Assembly (NCBI GenBank): GCA_900321845.1
Contig: ONXT01000089.1
Location: forward strand, 1-8,265
Source of the DNA: an uncultured Bacteroidales bacterium
GTDB lineage: Bacteria; Bacteroidota; Bacteroidia; Bacteroidales; WCHB1-69
DNA length: 8,265 nucleotides
Direction of reading: 5' to 3'
The notes beneath the pieces were generated by a model. The model did no database searches. It was given only the letters and a program-made list of their open reading frames with translations, and was not told where the DNA came from. Position numbers and translations under genes: made by a program. Below are positions 1-5,635 of this stretch, piece after piece (the stretch's first letter is position 1; each line of letters begins with the position of its first letter).

Positions 1-1
1 G

Positions 2-277
2 ATTGACTGGATGACGATGGATATGGTTTTGGTGCATGTGGAACTGGATTTCCGTCGCCCCATCAAAATCCACGATGAAATTGTTTGTGAGACAACTATT
101 TACGAATTTGGGGACAAGAGTCTGAAAATGGTTCAACAGTTGCGCTGCAAGAAAACGAACGAGGTGAAGACCGTATGCCACTGCGTTTTGTGCGGCTTTG
201 ACCGAGAAACGGAGAAGTCGATTCCGATTCAGGAACGATATAAGGAGCGGATTACGGCATTTGAGGAGATGAGGTAA
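2..277 (+). CDS. Acyl-CoA thioesterase, hotdog fold (4HBT/YbgC-like), 3' part only
   Basis: The reading frame is open from the left edge (I-D-W-M-T-M-D), so the true start and roughly the first third of the protein lie outside the window. The visible 91 residues follow the C-terminal half of the 4-hydroxybenzoyl-CoA thioesterase family: a strand with VHVELDFRRPIKIHDEI (the usual pattern is V-x-Y-x-x-P-x-x-x-G-D-x-I), then ETTIYEFGDKSLKM and QQLRCKKTNEVKTVCHC as the next strands, and a short basic/acidic helical tail ending FEEMR. Family members hydrolyse acyl-CoA thioesters in the cytoplasm and work as dimers or tetramers. The catalytic Asp/Glu region is upstream of the window, so activity and substrate cannot be judged. 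The gene ends just before a 375-base AT-rich gap and shows no sign of co-transcription with what follows. Family call fairly firm, substrate unknown. Confidence 0.75.
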   Translation: MDWMTMDMVLVHVELDFRRPIKIHDEIVCETTIYEFGDKSLKMVQQLRCKKTNEVKTVCHCVLCGFDRETEKSIPIQERYKERITAFEEMR

Positions 278-282
278 AAAAC

Positions 283-346
283 TTCCAAAAATATTTGTTT
301 TTTCTTGGAATTCCAAGATATTGGAAAGGGGATTTTCCTATTTTCC
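283..346. repeat. Cluster of TTCCAA/TTGGAA half-sites with a perfect 16-bp palindrome
   Basis: Half-sites are TTCCAA at 283-288, TTGGAA at 305-310, TTCCAA at 311-316 and TTGGAA at 321-326. The middle two form a perfect palindrome, TCTTGGAATTCCAAGA, at 303-318. TTCCAA-GATA-TTGGAA at 311-326 can form a 6-bp stem with a 4-base loop, GGAAA/TTTCC at 323-338 another, and ATTTTCC is repeated directly at 332-338 and 340-346. There is no T-run on the 3' side of the palindrome, so it does not look like an intrinsic terminator on either strand. It lies about 90 bases upstream of the promoter at 406-435, a plausible place for an operator or activator site. No specific regulator can be named. Confidence 0.4.
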
Positions 347-405
347 GATGCTAATCAATTGATTATTAATCTCAAAATAAATTTATTTAAATTTAACCAA
401 ATATC

Positions 406-435
406 TTGTTTTTATAAAAAACAGATGTATATTTG
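406..435 (+). promoter_or_regulatory. Bacteroidetes-type promoter for the 171-aa secreted protein
   Basis: TTG at 406-408, then exactly 19 bases, then TATATTTG at 428-435, which matches the TAnnTTTG -7 element used by the primary sigma factor of Bacteroidota. Transcription would begin a few bases after 435, giving an untranslated leader of about 210 bases before the ATG at 653. This is one of the two best promoter matches in the window. Confidence 0.7.
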
Positions 436-442
436 CGGTGTC

Positions 443-652
443 TTAATCAAGGGCTGGCTACCCGATGATAACTGAACAAAACCTAACCTAAATGAGCTCA
501 TCCCACTAACCAAACTACCAAAACTAAAAAATAGCTAAAATTTACATTTATTTTTCAATTTTTCAATTGACGATGTTTCTATATCTCAAGGGATATAATA
601 CTGCGAAAGTGTAACTAAACCAACTACCCACAACAATTAAAATCTATTAGAA
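443..652 (+). promoter_or_regulatory. Long untranslated leader with a nearly G-free tract
   Basis: This is the predicted 5' leader between the promoter at 406-435 and the ATG at 653. From 497 to 568 there is only one G (position 534), so that stretch should stay largely single-stranded. It contains A/C-rich runs such as ACCAAACTACCAAAACTA and a tandem TTTTTCAA at 551-558 and 559-566. A 10-bp palindrome, ATGAGCTCAT, is at 492-501, and a five-codon frame (ATG AGC TCA TCC CAC TAA) starts inside it. The related string AACCAACTACCC sits close to the start codon. I recognise no known riboswitch. Leader length and composition are seen directly; a regulatory role is inference. Confidence 0.4.
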
Positions 653-1168
653 ATGAAAAAAGTACTATTAATTTTCGCGTTATGTTTGATGGTATTCACC
701 TCCTTCGGCAAAAAGGTCATCGTGATGGAAGTAACCCGTTCCGGCAATGGCTGGCAAAACTTTTTCAACTGCTATGAAAGGGTGACAACGAGTTTGGACC
801 ATTTCGACGGGGGGACCGCGTACGTCAACCTCGAATGCCTCGGTGCCGGGTACAACTTTTGCCGCGCCTCACGGCAGATCGGGGAGATTTCAAGCACCGC
901 AGCCGAAGCGAACATCTTGTCCAACGCGGCTATCGTGAATGCAGTCAATGAATTAATTGAGCAATCGGAAGCAAAAGTGAACACCAAAGGAGTCTATTCC
1001 GGCTTTTTGTCCAAAAAGGTGGCTGTGGGAAACAGGAACACCGCCCCCACACTTTACTTCATCAACGCCACATGGAATTACAATCGTAGAGACCCCAGTT
1101 CCGGCAATATGGTAATAACCATCGAAACCGATGATTCTCAACTGATTAATTCAAGGCAAGGCAACTAA
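653..1168 (+). CDS. Small secreted protein of unknown family, 171 aa
   Basis: I do not recognise the family. Residues 1-19 form a classical signal peptide: KK at positions 2-3, a hydrophobic core VLLIFALCLMVF, and a likely cut after TSFG, leaving a mature protein of about 152 residues. The mature part holds three cysteines (C40, C62, C70), an odd number, so one may be free or form an intermolecular bond. C62 and C70 flank LGAGYNF. Residues 79-107 (EISSTAAEANILSNAAIVNAV and on) look helical, and 130-160 (TAPTLYFINATWNY, then NMVITIETD) look like beta strands. There is no lipobox, so it should be soluble in the periplasm or secreted. The start ATG is the only one that gives a signal peptide. 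It appears monocistronic: its own promoter is upstream and a long inverted repeat follows. Confidence 0.75.
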   Translation: MKKVLLIFALCLMVFTSFGKKVIVMEVTRSGNGWQNFFNCYERVTTSLDHFDGGTAYVNLECLGAGYNFCRASRQIGEISSTAAEANILSNAAIVNAVNELIEQSEAKVNTKGVYSGFLSKKVAVGNRNTAPTLYFINATWNYNRRDPSSGNMVITIETDDSQLINSRQGN

Positions 1169-1266
1169 GACACTCCATTTACATCCGCAATAGTTGATTC
1201 GAACGCCCACCATTCAAGAAAATGATAAGAGTAAAAAATGATGGGTTAGAATGCACTATACCGAAC

Positions 1267-1359
1267 GGAGGCGACTGAGACACATTAGTCTTTGTCAGTA
1301 GAAGTGATTTTCCAGAGTTTAGTTAGTTCGATGCTTGAGTTCAGTGTCTCGTCGTCTCC
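1267..1359 (+). repeat. Long imperfect inverted repeat followed by a U-rich tail (terminator or structured RNA)
   Basis: The left arm at 1267-1283 (GGAGGCGACTGAGACAC) pairs with the right arm at 1344-1359 (GTGTCTCGTCGTCTCC). This makes a 16-pair stem with one G-U pair (1271/1355) and one bulged T (1276). The 60-base loop is unusually large for a simple terminator. The right arm is followed directly by TTTATTATATTT (1360-1371), as expected for an intrinsic terminator on the + strand. A competing smaller fold uses the same left arm: ACTGA at 1274-1278 with TCAGT at 1295-1299, and GAC at 1279-1281 with GTC at 1288-1290. The rest of the 1169-1410 gap holds no gene I can support and no full promoter match. 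Confidence 0.5.
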
Positions 1360-1384
1360 TTTATTATATTTCCCGTACGCCAAA

Positions 1385-1414
1385 ATGAAACCATTTAAAG
1401 CCAATAATTCATGA
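1385..1414 (+). CDS. Possible 9-codon upstream peptide overlapping the next start
   Basis: ATG at 1385 opens a 9-residue frame, MKPFKANNS. Its TGA stop (1412-1414) overlaps the ATG of the next gene (1411-1413) in an ATGA arrangement typical of translational coupling. The downstream gene has no visible Shine-Dalgarno sequence, so ribosomes ending here could reinitiate on it. No ribosome site is visible for the small frame either, and a frame this short can occur by chance. Confidence 0.25.
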   Translation: MKPFKANNS

Positions 1415-2616
1415 GCCCCTTATATAGATATCTTGCCATTTTCCTTGTTCTCATGCACCTCATCGGGACGAACTTCGCACAAAAGCACATCTCCCATTTT
1501 TTTGAAATAGAGAAGGAGTTTCCAATCCATGGCATGGGAATGAACGACCTGTCGGCGAATTGGCGGGGCTGCGTGGATGGGGATCATTTGTTTATGTGTA
1601 AGAATGTGGTGCTCCGAAAGAAGAGAAGCTACGACTTGGACGTATGGAAAATCAACATCTCCACTTCCGAGCAACAGGTTATTCATTTGCGACTTCCTGA
1701 ACCCCAAAAATACAATCTATTCTCATCGAAATATTGGATTTACGGGCTCTACTCCGAAGGGAACCATTTGCTGATCACCTCCCAATTCATTGTTTACGAT
1801 TTTCAGTTGCAGGAGAATGGACGATATGAGTTGGTCGGGCAAATAGAGGTGAAGGGAGCAGACTTCTCCTATATTCAGGACAAGCGAATCCACACGGTTA
1901 CGGAGGTGAATGATTTCGGGTTCAAGCTATTCAGGCAGGGCAGAGTGGACGGTATAGCCGACTCGATAGCGGCGTTCCGACTGCCGGCGGCTTTTCTAAC
2001 GCAAATCGGTCCCAGCCACTACATCCGGCACTTTCAACAGCAGCTCTACTTTCTCCCAGCAACAGAACCAACGATTCAACGGTTCGACAGCGACGGGGAA
2101 TTGACCGCCCAAGTGAAACTGGAACTTCCAGAATGGCATCCGATACCCGAAGAGTACATACGGGAAATCAATGGGATTCCTTACGGAGCAGAGCGCTCCA
2201 ACTACATATTCTATAGCAGCCGCCACTACTCCTTTCTGATGGATGTTCTGCCCATCAATCCACAAACCTTCATCCTGCTCTACCATAAGCCGCCCGACGA
2301 CAGCACCCAGCTATTTACCATGCCGATTCTGGTTTGCACCGCGGATGAAGGGTGGAGCCATGTCCAATATGAGGAGTGCGAAAACGCGTTCAGCAACGGA
2401 CATCGGTTCGCTGAAAATGAGTTTCCTTTGCCATTAGTAGGGAAAAACGCAAAACTCACATTGAGCGATGACAACCGCATCGTGCAGGTGCTGCTCACCG
2501 GCGAGGCAGACTGGTCGGGGAAGACAATTGAAGAGTATAGGCAAGCGGAGGACGAATACTTCAAGGATCACGACCCGATTTTCAAAGTCCGGATCATGAG
2601 ATTCAAAGGCTTGTAA
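1411..2616 (+). CDS. Exported protein of unknown family, possibly beta-propeller-like, 401 aa
   Basis: I cannot assign a family. Residues 1-24 are a signal peptide (MSPLYRYLAIFLVLMHLIGT, then NFAQ) with a likely cut near FAQ-K. There is no lipobox, so it is probably periplasmic or secreted. The mature part is rich in short beta-strand units, each with aromatic or acidic turns: YDLDVWKIN (74-82), SQFIVYDFQL (124-133), YIQDKRIHTV (154-163), QQLYFLPA (210-217), TIQRFDSDGEL (221-231), NYIFYSS (264-270), QTFILLYH (285-292). This spacing is what one sees in six-bladed beta-propeller proteins common in Bacteroidota, but no blade signature is clear enough to be sure. The C-terminal 30 residues are acidic and probably helical (KTIEEYRQAEDEYF). 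It lies 41 bases ahead of the thioredoxin-like gene with no promoter between, so the two are probably co-transcribed. Confidence 0.7.
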   Translation: MSPLYRYLAIFLVLMHLIGTNFAQKHISHFFEIEKEFPIHGMGMNDLSANWRGCVDGDHLFMCKNVVLRKKRSYDLDVWKINISTSEQQVIHLRLPEPQKYNLFSSKYWIYGLYSEGNHLLITSQFIVYDFQLQENGRYELVGQIEVKGADFSYIQDKRIHTVTEVNDFGFKLFRQGRVDGIADSIAAFRLPAAFLTQIGPSHYIRHFQQQLYFLPATEPTIQRFDSDGELTAQVKLELPEWHPIPEEYIREINGIPYGAERSNYIFYSSRHYSFLMDVLPINPQTFILLYHKPPDDSTQLFTMPILVCTADEGWSHVQYEECENAFSNGHRFAENEFPLPLVGKNAKLTLSDDNRIVQVLLTGEADWSGKTIEEYRQAEDEYFKDHDPIFKVRIMRFKGL

Positions 2617-2657
2617 AGAAGATAGTTACTAAAGAAAACAAAAGGGGAAGAAGAGCT

Positions 2658-3176
2658 ATGAGGAAGTTTCTGATTGGTTTAATATTTGGGAGTTTCACCT
2701 TCGTTAACGCGCAAGAAATACCTGTTGAAAGTCTGACTTTCTGCAATTACGACGGAAATGATTTCTCAACGGAACAGATTTCCAGACAAAAGGCTCTGTT
2801 CATGGTCAACAACGCTCCGCAATGCCACGGCTGCGCAGAAAGCATCTACGCTTTTCTCGCTAAAATCAAATTCAAGACCGCCAACCTGTATATTGTCAAC
2901 ATGGCTGCGGACAGTTATTTGGAAAAGAGGATGCTTTTGCAGGAACAAGTTGAAAGAATCGGGCAATCCTTTGATGCACTTTACATTAAGCCCCGTGAAA
3001 AGATAAGGTTTCTTGAGACGTTGGGAGAACAGACCTATCCCCTATTGCTGCTTTATTGGAAAGGCGGAACGACGGCAAGGGTTATTACCAACGAAGAGAT
3101 TTTCACGGATGACCTCAGGTTCAGCGACCTCCGGCCTGAGATTCAGGCATTGCTTAAAAACTTTGCAAAAGATTGA
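2658..3176 (+). CDS. Exported thioredoxin-fold protein with CHGC active site, 172 aa
   Basis: Residues 1-19 are a signal peptide (MRKFLIGLIFGSFTFVNAQ, cut likely after VNA). The mature protein reads as a thioredoxin fold. A strand KALFMVNNAP (45-54) leads into a C56-H-G-C59 motif at the head of a helix, ESIYAFLAKI follows, TANLYIVNMA is the next strand, and TYP-LLLLYWKGG (126-137) matches the conserved cis-proline segment (P128) plus the following strand and turn of thioredoxins. It should act in the periplasm on disulfides; reductase versus isomerase cannot be told from sequence. The start is preceded by a purine-rich run (GGGGAAGAAGAG, 2644-2655), one of the few visible ribosome sites here. 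It probably shares a transcript with the 401-aa exported protein upstream, which hints that the pair work together, though that protein has only three cysteines in its mature part (54, 63, 309, with a fourth at 323 close by). Confidence 0.75.
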   Translation: MRKFLIGLIFGSFTFVNAQEIPVESLTFCNYDGNDFSTEQISRQKALFMVNNAPQCHGCAESIYAFLAKIKFKTANLYIVNMAADSYLEKRMLLQEQVERIGQSFDALYIKPREKIRFLETLGEQTYPLLLLYWKGGTTARVITNEEIFTDDLRFSDLRPEIQALLKNFAKD

Positions 3177-3210
3177 TTGATTCCGAATGCGAAGTCTCGT
3201 TAAAAATAAG

Positions 3211-3218
3211 TAATTTTG
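3211..3218 (+). promoter_or_regulatory. -7 element of a probable promoter for the DUF58-radC pair
   Basis: TAATTTTG matches TAnnTTTG, and GC follows it as in the other promoters here. No TTG lies at the ideal distance upstream; the nearest, at 3177-3179, is 31 bases away, so the -33 part is weak. If real, transcription begins a few bases after 3218, only about 20 bases before the ATG at 3243. Confidence 0.5.
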
Positions 3219-3242
3219 CAGCCCGTTTTGAATGGACAGACT

Positions 3243-4178
3243 ATGGATTACACGATTGATTTTTCGAAGATAACACAATACGACAATTTGGAATTCGTGG
3301 CCAAACAGGTTGTGGAAGGGTTCATCACCGGCATCCACAAGAGCCCGATGCACGGGTTTTCCGTTGAGTTTGCCGAGCACCGGCAATACAATACCGGAGA
3401 GCCCACCAAACACATTGACTGGAAATTGTATGCCAAAACGGACAAGCTGTTCGTGAAGTGTTATGAGGAGGAGACCAATCTTCGCTGCCAGCTGGTGATT
3501 GACAACTCCTCTTCCATGTACTTTCCTATTCAGGACCAATACACGCTGGCATCGCCCAACAAGGTCTTCTTTTCGGTGTATGCTGCCGCAGCAATCATGC
3601 AGATGCTTAAAAACCAACGAGATGCTGTCGGATTGAGCATCTTTTCGGACCAAGTGGAAGTTCACACGCAGGCGCGGGGTGGGGATATGCACCAAAAGAT
3701 GGTTTACCGCGAACTGGAGAAAATCCTTCGCCCGATCTCATCCGAAGTAAAACGCAAGTCCATGGTGACCGATACGCTGCATCGGATTGCCGAGCAGATT
3801 CACCGTCGCTCCATGGTCATCATCTTCAGCGATATGCTGGAGTCGAACACGAACACAGAGGAACTCCTGCTGGCACTGCAACATCTGAAACACAACAAGC
3901 ATGAAGTCATCCTGTTCCACACTTATCACAAGAAATTGGAGTTTGACTTTGCGCTGGAAAACCGCTTATACCGTTTTGTGGATATGGAATCCGGCGATGA
4001 ACTGAAAATCCACGCCAACCAAATCCGCGACTACTACAAAACCGCCATCGGCGACTACTTCCAAGAACTCAAGGTCAAGTGCGGCCAATATCAGATTGAC
4101 TTGATTCCTGCTGATATCACCAAAGGCTTCGACCAGATTTTACTGCCCTACGTACTAAGAAGACAAAAAACGGTTTAG
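3243..4178 (+). CDS. DUF58 protein with a von Willebrand A-like domain, 311 aa
   Basis: The DUF58 signature is clear: G-E-P-T-K-H-I-D-W-K-L-Y-A-K-T (52-66), followed by KLFVKCYEEE (68-77) and the first metal-site motif D87-N-S-S-S-M (DxSxS) of a von Willebrand A fold. A second acidic strand, VIIFSD (192-197), sits where the fold expects it. No signal peptide or membrane helix is present, so the protein is cytoplasmic. Relatives usually neighbour a MoxR-type AAA ATPase and help assemble or regulate envelope or metal-dependent complexes; no ATPase gene is visible next to it here. The start is ATG 3243. An in-frame TTG at 3216 would add nine residues (MQPVLNGQT) but lies within the -7 promoter element, so it could not be transcribed from there. 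radC follows after 6 bases, probably in the same operon. Confidence 0.88.
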   Translation: MDYTIDFSKITQYDNLEFVAKQVVEGFITGIHKSPMHGFSVEFAEHRQYNTGEPTKHIDWKLYAKTDKLFVKCYEEETNLRCQLVIDNSSSMYFPIQDQYTLASPNKVFFSVYAAAAIMQMLKNQRDAVGLSIFSDQVEVHTQARGGDMHQKMVYRELEKILRPISSEVKRKSMVTDTLHRIAEQIHRRSMVIIFSDMLESNTNTEELLLALQHLKHNKHEVILFHTYHKKLEFDFALENRLYRFVDMESGDELKIHANQIRDYYKTAIGDYFQELKVKCGQYQIDLIPADITKGFDQILLPYVLRRQKTV

Positions 4179-4184
4179 ATTTCA

Positions 4185-4886
4185 ATGGATTACAATCACA
4201 CCTCCCGCCTGACCATACGGGAGTGGTCGGTTTCCGACCGACCGAGGGAGAAGTATATGGTTGGCGGAGCACAGAATCTGAGCGATGCCGAATTGATTGC
4301 CATTCTACTGCGGACGGGCACCCAAAAGGAATCAGCCGTAGATGTGGCCAAACGTTTGCTTGCCGCCAATAGCAACAGTCTGAATGCCGTTTCTTCCATG
4401 ACGATGAACGACCTCACCAAAATCGCAGGGATTGGCAAAGTGAAAGCGGTTACGCTGCGTGCCGCCTTTGAATTAGGAAGGCGAAGGAGAGCCGAAGTGA
4501 TTGAGGAGCAGAAAAGCATCGGAAGCATGGAGGATGTAGTCGAAGTGATGCAGAGCCGGATGGCGGAAACGACCCACGAGGAGTTCTGGGTCATCTATGT
4601 CAATCAAGCCTCCGTGATTTTAAACATCGAGAGGATTGGGGCAGGCGGATTAACTGCGACAACAGTCGATGTGCGATTGATTATCCGGAAGGCGATTGAG
4701 GCGCTCGCCACAGGTATATTCCTATGCCACAACCATCCGTCGGGGAACCTGAAGCCAAGCCAGCAGGACATCAAGCTGACACATCAGATTTGCAAGGCCG
4801 CCGACTTGTTCAATATCAAGGTGTTAGACCATGTGATTGTTTGCAAGAACCAGGGATTCAGCTTTTATGCGGAGGGGATGTTGTAA
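4185..4886 (+). CDS. radC: RadC-family JAMM-domain protein (UPF0758), 233 aa, full length
   Basis: Two domains are visible. The N-terminal part has the family signature SDRPREKYMVGGAQ-LSDAELIAILLRTGT (17-46) and a helix-hairpin-helix (LTKIAGIGKVKAVTLRAAFELGRR, 77-100) suited to DNA contact. The C-terminal JAB/MPN part carries the metal-binding motif H182-N-H184-x7-S192-x2-D195 (in CHNHPSGNLKPSQQD), with E132/E133 as the likely catalytic glutamate just ahead. The metal ligands are all present, so this is a complete zinc-hydrolase-like copy. The historic role in DNA repair is disputed, and the biochemical activity of the family is not settled. Length is normal for bacterial RadC. It starts 6 bases after the DUF58 gene, and its last codon and stop overlap the promoter of the potassium operon. 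Confidence 0.93.
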   Translation: MDYNHTSRLTIREWSVSDRPREKYMVGGAQNLSDAELIAILLRTGTQKESAVDVAKRLLAANSNSLNAVSSMTMNDLTKIAGIGKVKAVTLRAAFELGRRRRAEVIEEQKSIGSMEDVVEVMQSRMAETTHEEFWVIYVNQASVILNIERIGAGGLTATTVDVRLIIRKAIEALATGIFLCHNHPSGNLKPSQQDIKLTHQICKAADLFNIKVLDHVIVCKNQGFSFYAEGML

Positions 4887-4910
4887 GAATTGGAAAATTG
4901 TGTACTTTTG
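4881..4910 (+). promoter_or_regulatory. Bacteroidetes-type promoter for the ktr potassium operon
   Basis: TTG at 4881-4883 (which is also the last sense codon of radC), exactly 19 bases, then TACTTTTG at 4903-4910. Both elements fit the phylum consensus and its spacing. Transcription should start near 4915-4918, leaving a leader of only about 15 bases before the ATG at 4931. Confidence 0.72.
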
Positions 4911-4930
4911 CCGCTCAAGTTATTTAGGAT

Positions 4931-5629
4931 ATGTCAAACGAAAGATTTGCAGTTATCGGCGCGGGGCATTTCGGCTCCTCCATCGCCATTGCCCTGTCAC
5001 AAAGTGGGGCGGAAGTCCTTGTTATTGATTCCGACATCAGCGTAATCCAAGATATTTCAGAAGATGTGGCCTATGCAGTCTGCGTGGACGCAACCAACAA
5101 GAAAGCCCTGATTGCCGAGAACATACAGGATTTCGACGTGGTTGTGGTCGCCATTGGAAACGACTTTGTTAAACGGCTGTTATGCACCGCCAATTTGATG
5201 GACCTCGGTGTCAAGCGCATCATCTGCCGCACAATGGGCACCAATCAACGCCTGATTCTTGAGAAGATGGGGGTCACTGAATTCCTGGCCCCTGAAGATG
5301 AGATTGGAAAACTTTTTGCGGAACGGCTTCTCAACCCGACCGTCGTATCCTATCTGCAACTCCCTGACGGATACAGAATTGCTGAAATTGTCATTTCACC
5401 CAAACTCATCGGGATGACCGTGGGCGATTTGAATTTGCGAGATGCCTACCGATTAAGCTTGATTACCATCCGCCGTAATTTCACCGAAGGCAACGACCCG
5501 ACCCAAAACAACGCCACCGGTCACATCCTTGGTGTGCCGGATACAAGCACAACCATCGAATCCAACGACTGCTTCGTCATCTTCGGCCTCGCACGCGATA
5601 TTGAAAATTTCATCAAAAGAAATCAATAA
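4931..5629 (+). CDS. ktrA: Potassium uptake regulatory subunit, RCK domain protein (KtrA/TrkA type), 232 aa
   Basis: This is the cytosolic gating subunit of a Trk/Ktr potassium transporter. The N-terminal RCK_N Rossmann domain is intact: RFAVIGAGHFGSSIAIAL (5-22) holds the G-x-G-x-x-G nucleotide loop, followed by VLVIDSD with D33 at the end of the second strand, and CVDATNKKAL with D53. DVVVVAIGNDF and RIICRTMG are the later strands. From about residue 137 a RCK_C domain follows (SYLQLPDGYRIAEIVISP and on), ending GLARDIENFIKRNQ. One RCK pair in 232 residues is the KtrA layout; TrkA proper usually has two. Such subunits form octameric rings that bind ATP/ADP or NAD(H) and open or close the membrane partner, which is encoded 6 bases downstream in the same operon. 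Confidence 0.92.
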   Translation: MSNERFAVIGAGHFGSSIAIALSQSGAEVLVIDSDISVIQDISEDVAYAVCVDATNKKALIAENIQDFDVVVVAIGNDFVKRLLCTANLMDLGVKRIICRTMGTNQRLILEKMGVTEFLAPEDEIGKLFAERLLNPTVVSYLQLPDGYRIAEIVISPKLIGMTVGDLNLRDAYRLSLITIRRNFTEGNDPTQNNATGHILGVPDTSTTIESNDCFVIFGLARDIENFIKRNQ

Positions 5630-5635
5630 TCCAAA

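Noticed and set aside
303..318. Perfect palindrome considered as an intrinsic terminator of the thioesterase gene
   Set aside because: The 3' side lacks a T-run, and the stem of six pairs is AT-rich; the T-run lies on the 5' side.
567..599. TTGACG and TATAAT resembling an Escherichia-type sigma-70 promoter
   Set aside because: The spacer is 21 bases rather than about 17, and this phylum uses TAnnTTTG; a far better promoter is at 406-435.
1190..1215. GATTCGAAC, the complement of a tRNA T-loop, as a possible tRNA end or attachment site
   Set aside because: The flanking bases on either strand do not form a T-stem, and no anticodon or acceptor stem can be found around it.
3042..3695. 217-codon open frame on the minus strand
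   Set aside because: It runs antisense to the ends of two well-supported genes (thioredoxin-like and DUF58), has no recognisable domain, and is explained as a shadow of their codon use.
4196..4594. 132-codon open frame on the minus strand
   Set aside because: It lies wholly inside radC, which has a complete and recognised protein on the other strand.
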